NCBI GenBank assembly: GCA_025531455.1
Contig: JAMYHL010000046.1
Coordinates: forward strand, 186,001 to 250,000
Length of the DNA: 64,000 nucleotides
Source: Apiotrichum sp. Y4204
Taxonomy: Eukaryota; Basidiomycota; Tremellomycetes; Trichosporonales; Trichosporonaceae
Direction of reading: 5' to 3'
Positions 46,401-62,813 of the stretch are shown here, piece after piece; within the stretch, counting starts at the first letter, position 1; the number at the start of each line of letters is the position of its first letter. A program made the position numbers and the translations under genes. Below the pieces are notes generated by a model. It worked only from the letters and a program-made list of their open reading frames with translations, was not told where the DNA came from and searched no databases.

Positions 46401-46931
46401 ACCGCCAGTGGATCCGCCGGCGCCTCCGGCGCCGCCGCCCGAGCCGCCGGACGACCCACCAGACGAGCCGGTCTGGCTGCCCTGCTGACCCGACTGGGTC
46501 GAGTTGGCGCCGCCGGCACCGCCTGCACCGCCGGTACCAGAGGCGCTGGCCTGGCTACCGGACGCGGTAGTGGACTCGGTCTGGTTCTGGCCGCTCTGGC
46601 CGCCTTGGCCGCCGGTCGCGGAGGCGCTCGGGGCCTGGCTCTGGCCGCTCTGCGCACCGGACGCCGAGGCGCTCTGGCCGCCCTGTGCACCGGAAGCGCT
46701 GGCGCTCGGGGCCTGGCTTTGGCCACCACCGCCCTGCGCACCGGACGCGGAAGCGCTGGGAGCCTGGCTCTGACCGCCCTGGCCGGGGCTGCCCTGCTGG
46801 CCGGACTGGCCGCCTTGCTGTTGCTGGCCGCCTTGCTGTTGGCCGCCTTGCTGTTGGCCGCCCTGCTGGCCCTGGGCGACGGCGCCTGTGGCGAGGAGGG
46901 AGAGGATGATAGCTGCGATGGACAGACGCAT
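43479..46931 (-). CDS. Large secreted mucin-like protein, split Cys domain (DUF7729-like)
   Basis: Three exons (46931-46300, 46249-46158, 46108-43479) give 1,117 residues. Signal peptide MRLSIAAIILSLLATGAVAQ. Residues up to about 210 are Gly/Gln/Ser-rich. Then a Cys domain begins (SSGCRTALSDFF, VNEWLNASCTGEPC, YPLIREVLCLK). It is interrupted by a Gln/Gly/Asn insert of about 150 residues containing QQQRRRRS, and resumes with YCLVSLMKEYEAWL, ALCTECVYAAFD and TTCGEKGF. Cysteine layout matches what I recall of the fungal DUF7729 family. The remainder is Gly-rich, then Ser/Thr/Pro/Gly tandem repeats (SGTAGGTPPAN), ending in Gln runs and RRRRRLHVRDFIRA. Multibasic sites fit Kex2 processing. Likely a cell-wall or capsule-associated surface protein. 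Confidence 0.83.
43803..44235 (-). repeat. 33-bp tandem repeats encoding SGTAGGTPPAN
   Basis: Two runs of about five to six units each, separated by a variant segment (SAGETPSPTGSETLPASS). Unit identity is high at protein level and moderate at DNA level. Confidence 0.75.
45430..45500 (-). repeat. GGQQQ-encoding repeats in the domain insert
   Basis: CTGCTGCTGGCCGCC-type 15-bp units encode Gly-Gly-Gln-Gln-Gln in the insert of the mucin-like protein; similar units recur at 43520-43610 and 46793-46870. Confidence 0.65.
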
Positions 46932-47557
46932 CGTGGTTGATGTGGCTGTAGAGATCGAAACTTGGATGGAGAGAGTTGGGGAGCCGCCGACGCCGAGATA
47001 TATACCGTTCGGAGGTCGGGGTTGTGGAGTGTGTAGGTGGCTGTAGCTGGTGTACGCGGGGGAAGGGTTGACTACTCCGCCGCCCAAGTCCCCTCCCTGC
47101 TGGTATGCATTGTCGTGCTCGTCATGCATTGCGCATAGTTCACAGTGCGCGATGCTTCTGGAGCTGCAGCTGCATCTGTGGCTTCTGCAATGTACGCGTG
47201 CAGGACGCGCAGTCCCAGAAGAGTAATCATCTCACCCCAGTTCCGCCTGCCACAGTGCCACATACCAAGAATGACGAGTATGACGAAGTGACATCACCCC
47301 TTCTGGAGTTGTCGTGGTCCAGCGTTCCGAGAAAACGTATATGCATGAATCCTGCGCTTCCATTCATACTGCAAGTGCCTCCTCTGATGCATTGGTGCAC
47401 CATGCCATCAGAACAATGCCGCCGGCGCCCGCTGCCTTCGCTGTGGCCTCTTTCCCGTCGACGTTGCTGCCAAAGTACTCGTATTCACAGTGTCACCGCC
47501 TGTCATTCCGCGGACTTTGTCGCCTATCGCCTACTATCCGCCGGCAGTGTGTAGGCT
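46932..47557. promoter_or_regulatory. Promoter region of the mucin-like gene
   Basis: About 0.6 kb. The TATA box at 46998-47004 serves the mucin-like gene; the right part should hold the 3' flank of the NUDT21-type gene. No gene seen. Confidence 0.45.
46998..47004 (-). promoter_or_regulatory. TATA box of the mucin-like gene
   Basis: TATATAT on the minus strand, 67 bp upstream of the ATG at 46931. Confidence 0.6.
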
Positions 47558-48729
47558 CTAGGCCTGGAGGCGAAACGTGATGCTGTAGACGTCAGCGGTG
47601 GAGCCAGGCCTAGATGCGTGTCCCGGACCACGGCGCCGAGCCTCCTCGCCTTCAGCTCCGTCAACCGTCAGCTCTCAACCCCGTCAACATGACGAGGAGA
47701 GAAAGCATGACAGGGAGAAACAAATGCACTCACCGGCTCAGGAGGTGAGGAAGAGCGCTGAGCTGGGGGCCGTAGCGTTGCGTATTGTCGTAGAACTCGT
47801 GGATAGGGATTGCGAGCAGCTTCATGTTGAGGGGGAGCCCCAGCATCTCTGCATGACGTTGAGGAAGACGCTCTGACAGTAGAAAAAAAAACTCACGCTC
47901 GGGAGGCATGGAAACAAGGAAGAGGCGGCGACGCTCTTTGGGCTCTGAGACGTGGGCAGGCTTGTACGGGTACTGGTGTCAGGTTTGGCATAGCAGGGAG
48001 CTACCTCACGCTGAAGCCATCAAAGTTGGGGCGGTACCACTCAGCGAGAAGGGTGCACACCTTCCAGTGCGCCTCGGTCGCCCACTGCTTGGTTCCTGTG
48101 CCGAAGAGCTCATCGAGATGACGGATTAGACCCGAAACATCATCCTCCGAAGGGTCAATGTAACCTCCGGGGCTGGAACCGTCAGCAGGCACGTCGTTCC
48201 GGCATCCATCCGGCATCAGCAGCTGTTCAGACCCACAGCTTGAAAAAGTCGTTGGCGATCTGGAGCGTGAGGACGCAGGGAATACCGTGGTCCTGCGGTC
48301 AATATCGCATGGTATCAGATCATCAGGTTCCGAAGATGACACATGATGCAAGTGTGATCAACAAATATGAGAACAAAGGAAGGCCACCTCTGGTGCTCGC
48401 CTCTTGGCGCTCCACCAACTCACATGGCACACAATGACTGCATCAACCGAGCGGCGAATGCCCGTCTCGTCAAACTGCTGTTGAAGGCGGCGCATGCGAT
48501 CGGCGACGGAGCCGTCTTCCTCCGGCTGGATAGCCGTGTTTCTGTGGTGTGTGAGAAATGAGGGTATCATGAGCGTCTCGGTGATACAGAACATGAGAAT
48601 CAGGTGAGAGTGCAGGGAAGGATCCGTGAGGTATCCGCTCTTTGTGACGTACTGGACGGTGTAGTTCTTGACGGGATAAAGACTGACTACCTCTGAGCCG
48701 GGAACGGAAAGGGCTTGGTCAGGCGTCAT
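47558..48729 (-). CDS. NUDT21: Cleavage factor Im 25 kDa subunit (CPSF5/NUDT21)
   Basis: RNA-binding subunit of cleavage factor I, which binds UGUA elements in pre-mRNA 3' processing in the nucleus. Seven exons give 209 residues. Order of blocks follows the family: VVSLYPVKNYTV, SVADRMRRLQQQFDETGIRR, HDHGIPCVLTLQIANDFFKL, PGGYIDPSEDD, WYRPNFDGF, YPYKPAHVSEPKE, LPLNMKLLAIPIHEFYDN and YGPQLSALPHLLSR. The last exon is very short (RITFRLQA, stop at 47558). The Nudix box keeps G-x5-E-x7-R, but two catalytic acidic residues are replaced (RHLDEL for REUxEE), as in human NUDT21, so it should bind rather than hydrolyse. Budding yeast lacks this subunit. Confidence 0.92.
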
Positions 48730-49481
48730 TGTGTTGTATCTTGACGTTGAGAGAGATAAGATTGATGAGGACGACGTTGGGGAGATGAGGAAGGAACGAT
48801 GATGAGTAAAAGGATAATAACGGCGAGGACGAACAACAAAAAAAAGTCAGCACTCGTTAGTTGTCACAAAACGCCAAGACAGAATAAGCACGCCATGAGA
48901 ATCCGGGTTGACGAAGAATGACTGGACTGAGCTCTGAAGGAAGACAAGAGACCAGAGGGAAGACCAAGGGGAAGACTCGGCAACGCATACAGTACAAGGT
49001 GAGGGAAGACAAAAGTCATCTGGTTTGACTGGCGGCATATTATTTCTCTTGTCTCCACCCGTCGTCGCCATCGCGGTCATCGTCCTCGCCATCAGTCGGA
49101 AGTTCACCGTCATTGGCGAGTTGTGTTGAGGAGCCTGTCCGTTGTCGATAGAAAAGCAAGTCACTTGAAGTGCTACTTGTCGCAACGCATGCCCATTCCC
49201 ATTCCCCATCACTAGTCAATGTGGTTGTGGATGTTGGTTGTTGGAGCTCCTTTTGGGGCACATCCGTATATCCCTTATCCATCTGGCGGGACAGTGACGC
49301 AATCGTCCAGCCAGCCAACATGGAACCTGTCCGCCATGCGGTCCAGATCGGCAAGCGCCGATGCACAGCGACCACTGGCGGTTACTTGGGAGAGCATTCA
49401 ACATGATGACTGCCCAAGATAGCATAACTACCCATCCTCCCCTCATTGCATCTCTACAACACACACACCCCCAACACTACC
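48730..49481. promoter_or_regulatory. Divergent promoter region
   Basis: About 0.75 kb between the start codons of the NUDT21-type gene and the aminopeptidase gene. AT-richer than the genes; short frames only. No TATA box clear enough to annotate. Confidence 0.4.
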
Positions 49482-51904
49482 ATGTACTGCCTCACGCGCG
49501 ACAAGCCCATCAAGCTGCCGGATGACGACTTTGACGAGCTCGACGAGCATCTCGAGGCAGTCTACTCTCATGAGCTCGATGAGAAGACACTTTTGCCACC
49601 CACGCGCCCTGACGAGGCCGAGATGCAGAAGCGTCTCAAGGCCTTGCGTTCCGAAGTGAGCGACGCAAAGCTTGACTGGTAGTGAGTATCCATCGTGATT
49701 ACGCTTCAAAAGCTGACTTCCAGTGTTGTTCCAAGCGAGGACGAACACCAGTCCGAGATTGTCGCCGACTCGGAGAAGCGCCGCGAATGGATCTCCAAGT
49801 ATGTCACCCACAGTCCATGTCGCGTCCCTAACCGCACAGCTTTGACGGGTCCGCCGGGACGGTTCTCATCCCTGCGTCGGGCTCAGACGCCAAGGCTATC
49901 CTCTTTGTGGACTCGCGGTACTGGAAGCAAGGCGAGGAGCAGGTGCCCAAGAAGAACTGGACTGTGCAGCGTGTCGGCGCCACCGGCGGCGGGGGAAGGA
50001 GCGAGGTTTCTGGCGGATGGATTGATTATGTCGTGAATGTGGGTTGCCATGAGCTGTTCATTTTCCGACATTAGCTGATGGTTCAGAAACTTGAGGGCGC
50101 CCGTGTCGGCATCGACTCTAAGCTCATCCCATACAGTGAGTGCCAACTTGGGAGAAAGCTGACAATTAGGTATCGCGCAGTCTGTGCAGTCGCGTATCCT
50201 TGATGGAAAGCTTGTCGCTTTGAAGGACAATCTTGTCGACCAGGTGCGCACTGCCCCGGAGCGCTCGCTTGGCCCTCTTGAGGCGTACCCGGTCTCGCTC
50301 TCAGGAGAGGCGACAAAGTCAAAGCTGGACCGGATGCGCGCTAAGCTTGGCTCGATCGCACGATCCGACAACTGGATCTACCTCATCCCAACTCTCCCCA
50401 CCATTACCTGGCTGCTCAACTACCGCTGTCCGAGTGACATTCCGTTCTGCCCAGTCGCGTTCGCCTACGCGGCTCTTACGCCTGATGCTTGCATGATCTT
50501 CATTGACAAGCGCAAGGTCAAGGACGACGACCTTCTGGCAGACTGGAAGGAATGCGGGGTGGAGATTCTTCCTTATGGCGTTGACGAGATTGAGAAAACG
50601 GTGAAGAAGATTGCTGGAAAGGCGATGAAGAGCAAGCTCAAGATCATGGCCTCCAAGAAGGCGAGTTGGGCGCTCATCGACGCCTGTGCACCTGTAAGTC
50701 ACTCAGCCGGCTTGAACTGACGTTAGACTTCTGTTGAGATAATTGACTGCCCCATCGAGGTTGCCAAGGTCATGAAAAACCCTGTTGAGGTGCAGAACTA
50801 TCGCAACGCTTACCTTCGCGACGGACGTGCCATGGTGGGTTTACTGTGTGTGACGCAGGCTGACCGCAGGTTCGTTGGCTTGTGTGGCTTGAGCAAAAGC
50901 TCCTCAAGGAAAACAAGGAGATTGGTGAATGGGCCGCTGCTGCTGTCCTCACCCGTTTCCGTCGCCAGGAGGACATGTTTGCGTAGGTGCAGTCTGGACG
51001 TGCACATCTAATTCCAGGGGCCTCGCATATGCGGACATTTCGGCCACCGGTCCCAATGCAGGTGAGCTGCCGTCATGATCAAGAGCCTCAGCTGACCCCA
51101 GCTCTTCCTCACTACGAGCCGACGCGCCAGAACGAGTCAAAGATCGACATTGACACCCCCTACGTGATGTTCGTCTTCATCTGAGGACTCCGCTCACCAC
51201 AGTGACTCTGGTCCCCAGTATCTCGACGCGACGATTGACACGACCCGCACGTGGTTCTTTGGCAAGACGCCGACAGACGACATGAAGCGCGCGTACACAC
51301 GCGTGCTGCAGGGCCACATCGCTGTTGCGCAGCAGACGTTCCCTCGGCGGACCGACGCTGGTGGCCTTGCGTCCATATCGAGAAAGTTCCTTTGGGAGTG
51401 AGTAATTGTGAGGTTTCTCCACTGACATCAGGGATGGCCTTGATTTCATGCACGGCCTTGGCCACGGTATCGGCAACTACTCGTCGGTGCACGAAGACCC
51501 TGTGGCCTTCCGCCCTGGGTTCTCGTTTGAGCCCAACCACGTCACGACCATTGAGCCAGGCTTTTACCTTGAGGGACAGTACGGCATGCGCATCGAGAGC
51601 GTGTATCTCTGCAAGGAGGTCGAGGTGAGTTACGGTTTGCAGTCATCCCTAACAGCAGACCAAGTACGAGTTCCAGGGTCCGCGGTGGCTGGGCTTCGAG
51701 TGCATTACGCGCGTGCCGATTGACGTGCGCATGATTGACTGGTCGCTCACCACCAAGTCCGAGATCCGCTGGGTGAACGCCCACAACACAATGGTGCAGG
51801 AGGCTATCCTCCCGATCCTCGACCCCGATCTTGACAAGGACGTGGCGGACTGGATTAAGCGCGTGTGCAAGCCGAAGACCATTTACCCTTGGACAGGCGC
51901 GTGA
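49482..51904 (+). CDS. Xaa-Pro aminopeptidase (aminopeptidase P, M24B)
   Basis: Metallopeptidase that removes an N-terminal residue preceding proline; no signal peptide, so cytosolic. About twelve exons give roughly 615 residues, the length of three-domain aminopeptidase P. The N-terminal domain shows SNFDGSAGTVL and FVDSRYW. In the catalytic pita-bread domain the metal ligands read D in VIDSGPQY, D in DATIDTTRT, H in MHGLGHGIGNYSSVHE, E in TTIEPGFYLE and E in GMRIESV. The usual SGGQY is SGPQY here. NAALPHYEP supplies the substrate-side His. The donor before VIDSG is GTTCGT, a weaker form than the other donors in the gene. Confidence 0.92.
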
Positions 51905-52042
51905 ATTGGAGAGTGACCTGCGAGCGAGAAGTATCAAGTTGTTATCTGCTTGTGTAGCCTAATGGAAGTATGCAACAGAAACTGAATCAAGAAGCTAGAG
52001 TACAATGGGTATTACATAGACATCTCTCTGTATGGGACACCG
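51905..52042. other. Short convergent spacer
   Basis: Only about 140 bp between two convergent 3' ends; nothing to annotate. Confidence 0.4.
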
Positions 52043-52499
52043 TCAGACCCGGAGCACATCGCGCACTGAACTCCGCACTACAAACATGGTACAAGCCACC
52101 ATCGCAACGACACAGCATAGCAGCGACGCGGGCTCCTCGTCGTTGGACAGCGGCGCCCGCATGGCGGGAATGGCCATCTTGATCGCCGGACAAATATCCT
52201 CCGCGAATGCCGCTGGTACGCCAGCCAGGCCCAGGCCATGGTCCACTATCCCGCACGTTCCGCGACATTCCCCGCAGGACGCGCGGAGCCAGCTACTACC
52301 TCGGTGTCGGCGGACGGTGCGCTCGTTTGCACCCGAGGTCCTCTTGATCGATACGGTGCCGGAGCGTCGCGGCGCGTACGCGTGAGGGATAGGGCGTACG
52401 GCGGCATCCACACACACTGGAGTCAGTCCATCAGCTCGATTAGTCCGCCTCCGTACCGAGAATGGCCGCCGCGATAGCGAGAACGGCGATGGCGCGCAT
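52043..52499 (-). CDS. Small secreted Cys protein, possibly membrane- or GPI-anchored
   Basis: Two exons (52499-52457, 52416-52043) give 138 residues. The first exon encodes most of a signal peptide (MRAIAVLAIAAAIL) and splicing to CVDAAVRPIP completes it. The intron has a GTACGG donor and a CTGACTCCAG end, like its neighbours. The mature chain is basic, has a SCGECRGTCG cluster, an EDICPAIK segment, and near the end SNDEEPA followed by LLCCVVAMVACTMFVV, which could be a GPI-attachment signal or a membrane helix; a further 3' intron is possible because basic residues follow. No family is recognised. The intron and signal peptide make it a plausible gene. Confidence 0.5.
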
Positions 52500-53497
52500 G
52501 GCGGTATACGGTGGATGGCCGCCGAGGAAGAGTGCGGATGCGAGAGCTGCAGACCTGGACGCTCTCGTTCTAGTTGTGATTCTCGCCCATCGCTCCCCTC
52601 TCTGTCCTTTGCTCGACGCGCGTGATCACGATCAACCTCCACCTCGACTGTATGAGATAGAGTTGACAATTCACACGGCCCCGATCAATAGATTAGCACG
52701 GCCAGCACGCCATACGCCATACGCGCTGTCAAGGAACCGAAGTTGGCCGCGGGCACGGCACTGGATGTTTGGATCTCTGGAACAGAGTCGGGTGCCTGTC
52801 TCGGGCGCGGGCGCGTCCCCCGCAAAGTCGCTGATGTACGCTCAACCACACGCGTACATATGGAAGGACTGAGCTGGGAGGGGCACGGAGATATGTTCCT
52901 GCCGTTACGTTGTTCCACTGTTGCGGACGGCCAGAATGGGGAGTACGACATGCAGCGTGGGAGGGCAGGTTCATGTCTAGAATTTATGTGTTCGCGTTGG
53001 TCCTCATCCTCGCATGCGCATCACATCTCGTTTCCACGACAGTCTCTCTGACTCTGAGGGCTGGAGAGTTCCAGTAGGAGAACCTCGTTCACTAATTCGC
53101 CAATCACCCGCTCATATCGCCTGGACAGTGGTGGTTTGCGACACAGACACAAACATCTTCAAGTGACTACAATCAACTTACACCCCAAGTACATTCCACG
53201 CGCATAGTGGAAGCTCGAGAGATATCTGACCTCGATCTCTGAGAAAGGAGACGGGTCGGAGGTGCGTCCGGGCGCCGAGTCGTGAGACGGGCCGGACGCG
53301 TCGCGGCGGCACGAGGGCAAGACGTGAGACCTGTTTGCCATATTTCGCTTGTGCCGTCCATACTCGTTTTGCCTGGGAGCAGTATTCACGGAAACATCAC
53401 TAATCACTGACTTTGGAGTTCACGGCAGTGAATACTCTCCATGGGCGAAAGAATATATACATACATGATAGCTAACCCTCCTCTAGCACGGCCACAC
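52500..53497. other. Intergenic, no gene seen
   Basis: About 1 kb. Frames on both strands are short and without motifs. The promoter of the small secreted protein gene lies at the left end. Confidence 0.35.
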
Positions 53498-53903
53498 TCA
53501 ACTCTGCCCGCCACTCTCATCCCCATTCGGGTGCTGTAGATTCTGTTCGGCGGACCAGCACGTAGCGGGATCCCAGGGCCGACGGCAGAAGACGCAGTGC
53601 CAGTAGCTGTCGGTGTAGTTCCAGACCATGTTGCAGAGCCCTGTGCGTCAGCGCGTCGGGTAACGGTAACTTTTCGTGGAGAAGTGCAGGCCAACATGAC
53701 TCGCAGTGGGACAACATTCTTTAACTTCCCTCACCAGCTCCCCCAACCCTCAACCAAGGCCCTCGCTTCCATCCGGACTTAACGGTCCTAACTCCTCGAT
53801 ATCGTCTCCGGCCAAACTCACACCCCTGGTGGATTCCGCGGTCGCCCCCGGTACAATACCGCTGGTAGTCTTGCGGCGTGCAGGCGTGCTCGATTTGGGT
53901 CAT
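53498..53903 (-). CDS. Short Cys-rich protein (paralog A), start provisional
   Basis: Two exons (53903-53822, 53640-53498) give 74 residues. Splicing joins CTGGDRGIHQG to WLCNMVWNYTDSYWHCVFC through a phase-1 intron with GTGAGT donor and a CTGAC...CACAG end. Cysteines follow C-x12-C-x12-C-x2-C, with another Cys before (HACTP) and one after (DPATCW); aromatic residues are frequent. The gene at 55685 has the same spacing and intron phase. No family is recognised. The ATG at 53903 is provisional: an upstream exon with a signal peptide may be missing. The frames were too short to be flagged by a simple ORF search. Confidence 0.45.
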
Positions 53904-54503
53904 GGCCGGACGAAGGTGAGGATGAGCGGTGATTGCAGCCTTACCTTTTGTTGTTGCCCGGCTCGCAGCACTTCTCTCGCAGCACTCGCACTCACGGGTG
54001 CGGGAGGCAATGCGCTCTCACACTCTCGCACCCCCAGACGTACACACAGTATGTTGATGGAAGCGAGACGTTTACCATCGGACGTAGGGCAGGGGATGGG
54101 GGACGTGGGACGTGGAACGTGGGACATGGGAATCACAAAACGACTGGTGTGGGAGTCTGGGGTGCGACCCGCTCTCCACATCTCATGGCCAGCGTCGAAG
54201 CACCTCACAAGCATGAAGTACGTCGTGTGCATGCCCTGCTCACTGCTTCATAGTCACAAGGCATGGCCGCGGTCCCCCGGGGGGGCCTTTGATCTCTGAT
54301 TTCCGACGAAGCCCATTAGTACTGTCCCGCAACACAACACACAGTGTCTTGTCAGCAACGAGCACCGCAAGGGTGGCGATCTGCTCGCCTGGACTTCCTC
54401 GTTCCTCGTCTGTATCTCTGGGTGCGGTCAAGTAGTACAGGGGACAGTGCACGCACGCACAGAGCTCTGCGTCGTGCGTAGTGTGTGGCGTGTATTCGCC
54501 GGT

Positions 54504-54531
54504 TCCCAGCTCCCAGCTCCCAGCTCCCAGC
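54504..54531. repeat. 7-bp tandem repeat TCCCAGC, four copies
   Basis: Four perfect copies of TCCCAGC in non-coding DNA. Confidence 0.7.
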
Positions 54532-55601
54532 TCGCCAGCTTCTCACTCGCAGAACACGCACTTATGCGACGTGACATGCTTCTCATTGCGCAGTGGCGCA
54601 ATGGGAATCGCGCCACCAGGCCGTCTAAAGCCATTTCACGGCTGGCTGGCGTGTCGGTGAAGTAAGGGAGCAATGACGCTCGGGCATGATGTTCGAGCAA
54701 TGTGGTACGCGAGCAACAGTGTCCCAGATGCCAGATGCCAAATACCAGATATCGACAATGTGCGCCAGATTTTGCTACTGATCAATGCTTCATAGATGCT
54801 TCATGGAGGGTCATAAGGCGTTGCACTCGAGCATCCGAAGTGCGGTCTCCTTGAGCTACTCGCTCCGCACACACACACGCTTCGGCAGGTACATTATGGA
54901 AAACGGGTTTCAGGTACCTGCATTGTTCTTCCAAGAAGCGAAACGCCAAACCCACTCTGGTGAGCGCGCTCCCTGCTGGTGACAAGGGATGACAAGAGAC
55001 TGGACCCTGTGCTGTGACGACACACAATGGACGACTGATTGGTCTCGCGGCCAACATTTGGTTTGCCGACATTTGGTATCTTGCCGTATGCTGGGCTGTT
55101 CATGTGCGGCGCCTGCTGTGGCTGAACTGATTCTGCGCGCACGGACGGTAGTCACAGGTACGAGATATAGTAGACGCGCTGGCCAGCTGGCAAGCTGGTC
55201 CTGTTGCGGAACGTTGGGGACCGTCGCAGTTGCCGACCAAGGACCACGGGAGCCGCACGGCCAGGAGCCGAGACTGGAATGGTCAGTGCGGATGTGAAAG
55301 CTGGACAATGATGAGGGGGATCTATGGCGCCGCGGCGCCGCATAATGTGTGGCCATGTGTGGGTGAGACGGAGATCCTATGTGCACGCGATGCGGTATAC
55401 GAGAGGGAATTTCACGTCAGACAGTGAGCACGGATACGAGCTGGCCCATGTACAGAGACCTTGAGGGCGCTGCCTGCCGGCCAGAGGCAATGCCGCTCCC
55501 CCCCACATTCATGGTCTATGAACTTCGTCCTTTGTAGGTCCTTTGTATCACCTAACCCATCAAGACAGCCAGGACTGTACTCACGCCTCCCGATGACGAG
55601 G

Positions 55602-55608
55602 TATATAT
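55602..55608 (+). promoter_or_regulatory. TATA box of Cys-rich gene B
   Basis: TATATAT stands 77 bp upstream of the ATG at 55685. It lends support to that short gene being real. Confidence 0.5.
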
Positions 55609-55684
55609 GTCGCAAGCCACCGACTCGACATTACCCCACGTACCCCACTCCCCTCGAACCGTTATCTCCCCAGCACTCTCAACC

Positions 55685-55982
55685 ATGTCCTCCTCTACAA
55701 CAGCGGTTCCACTGCCCAACAACTCGACTTTCTCATCATTCACGATGTGTCGCCGCGTATGTCCCGGTCGCTCAAGCGACGGCATGAACATGGGTAGTGA
55801 GTTCTCTCCTTGGACAGCACCTGGCCGCCTTTCCCGTCCCGCCGCTCCCTGTCGTGGCGTCCTGGCCGGTGCTACTGTCCTCCAACTTTCTAATCACAGA
55901 CTGGTGCATAGGCTATTACTTTGCCCGCGATATGTGCACCTGCTGCGTCTATTGCCACGAGTTCATGCGCTGGGGTCGATAA
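55685..55982 (+). CDS. Short Cys-rich protein (paralog B)
   Basis: Two exons (55685-55796, 55900-55982) give 64 residues. The intron has a GTGAGT donor and ends CTAATCACAG. The spliced chain reads MCRRVCPGRSS...GMNMGN then WCIGYYFARDMCTCCVYCHE and stops at RWGR. Cysteines: C-x13-C-x11-C-x2-C, with two extra, matching the gene at 53498, and the phase-1 intron falls one residue before the same W-x-C/W-C position. The N-terminal 20 residues are Ser/Thr/Pro-rich without a signal peptide. A TATA box lies 77 bp upstream. Possibly a metal-binding or membrane-associated Cys protein; function unknown. Confidence 0.55.
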
Positions 55983-57578
55983 CGTCCAGCGCGGCTCACG
56001 CCGCTCCCTCACGACGCGACTCTCGCGTCTTGGCCGCAAGTTGGCCAACCCGCCTCTCAGATCGCTGGCACACACCAGCCACACCACATATCACCAAGCT
56101 GTCTGTACCATCTGTACGCGCTATACGTCCACACATTGCGCGCAGCCCTTCCAGCAACTCTCCCCGCATTGCTTTGGCCGACTGGGCCAACAACTCGCCA
56201 ATTTCCACGTGTCGCACCTCCTGCATCTCGCGACGGCAGACAGGACAAGGACACGGAGCACGGAGCCACCACCGCTCCTCGGATCGGATCACACTAATGA
56301 ACATTGCACTGGTATCTTTAGAAACACCACGGATTGTATGTACAATACGACACTTCATGACCATGTGAATACCATAGCATCGCTGTGCTTCTGTCCATGC
56401 GGGTTCATTGTTTAATGCTTGGCGAGTTGCGCGGGATATCCTCGGCTCCCGCTGCCTCCTCGGCATCCTACTGTACACGGCGCTCCCTGCGTATCGGCAT
56501 CTCCGCCAACCCGTGATCCGTGATCCGTGAGCCGTAACAGACTCGAACTCCAGGTACAGGCTGCAGTGATCAGAGCTCCGCCTGATGCCAAGCAGGTCGC
56601 CCCTTGGCGTGCTCCAGTACGCGCACGTCCCACCAGCAGCCCGCCCGGCGCGGTCCTGTCGACCCTTCTTCCGCAACGGAGGAATGGACAATGGGCGAAG
56701 GAAGACAGGGCAGGCAAGGAATCAGTGATTGCTGGAAGGAAATCAGTAATCCGAACCAGAACCAGAACCGCGAAGAAAGGGCGGGAAACGTGCGATTTGG
56801 AACTGTGAAACCGACACTTCGTGAGCTTTGGATCTTTAAAAAAAGGCGGTCTGGCCAACGTCAGGATAGTCAAGATCGTCAGGAGTTGTCGCCGCCACAT
56901 GAGCTGCCCTGATCATTGCGGGCAACCCTACAATGCCCCACTCGTATCACAGGAGGTGCGATAACAGTTCAGTTATATTGTTAACTGCTCGTGTTGGAGG
57001 ACTGCCACATCCCCCACTTGCCACTTTGCACTACTAGCACTCAAACGCTGATCTGGTGATCCTCGTCGGGGATCGTCATCGGGATCGTCATCATTCTGGG
57101 ATCTGGGATGCACTAAACAGATGATCTGCACTGTGTGGGGATACTTCTGCCCAGCCAGTACCCCGCATTGTTACGTCATTTACCCCGCATTCCACCCCCA
57201 TCAACACACACACCCACTCCCACCACCCACTCCCACAATTGCATCAACCGTCGGCAGTAGTCGTCGACGTGGTAACTAGACTAGACTGTGTATCGCATCG
57301 AGTATCATAGAACAACTGCCATCTCACATCTCATCGCTCATTCCACTCCCCGGCCGTCATCCGGCTTCCAACACCGCCGTCGTTCAAAACGCGATTGAGG
57401 AGCGAGAATTCCGCCTGGCAGCAGTCTCGTGTATCCCTGCCGCCTCCCACGCCCACCGGCTGCGATCCATCACTGCCGGCGGCGCCGGCGCACCGACTCA
57501 CCAGTCTACGGCTGCCCCCAATCCACTACCCTTTAAGCTTATCGCACTGCGCACCGCATCTAACATTGCGCAAGTGTG
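55983..57578. other. Intergenic, no secure gene
   Basis: About 1.6 kb. A 231-codon minus-strand frame (55996-56691) includes CPCPVCRREMQEV, like the end of a RING finger, but the rest of a RING is absent. From 56930 on the DNA is AC-rich and looks like the promoter of the ABC transporter gene. Confidence 0.35.

Positions 57579-62813
<5,235 letters not shown>

Larger units (their letters stand above)
53904..55684. other. Repeat-bearing intergenic region between the two Cys-rich genes
   Basis: About 1.8 kb between two divergent short Cys-rich genes. It carries several short simple repeats (54097-54130, 54504-54531, 54724-54750) and a TATA box for the right gene. No other gene is supported. Confidence 0.4.

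Noticed and set aside
55996..56691. Minus-strand 231-codon frame with CPCPVCRREMQEV, like the end of a RING finger
   Set aside because: The other RING ligands are not in place in any frame I could join, and the rest is Arg-rich filler typical of GC-rich antisense frames.
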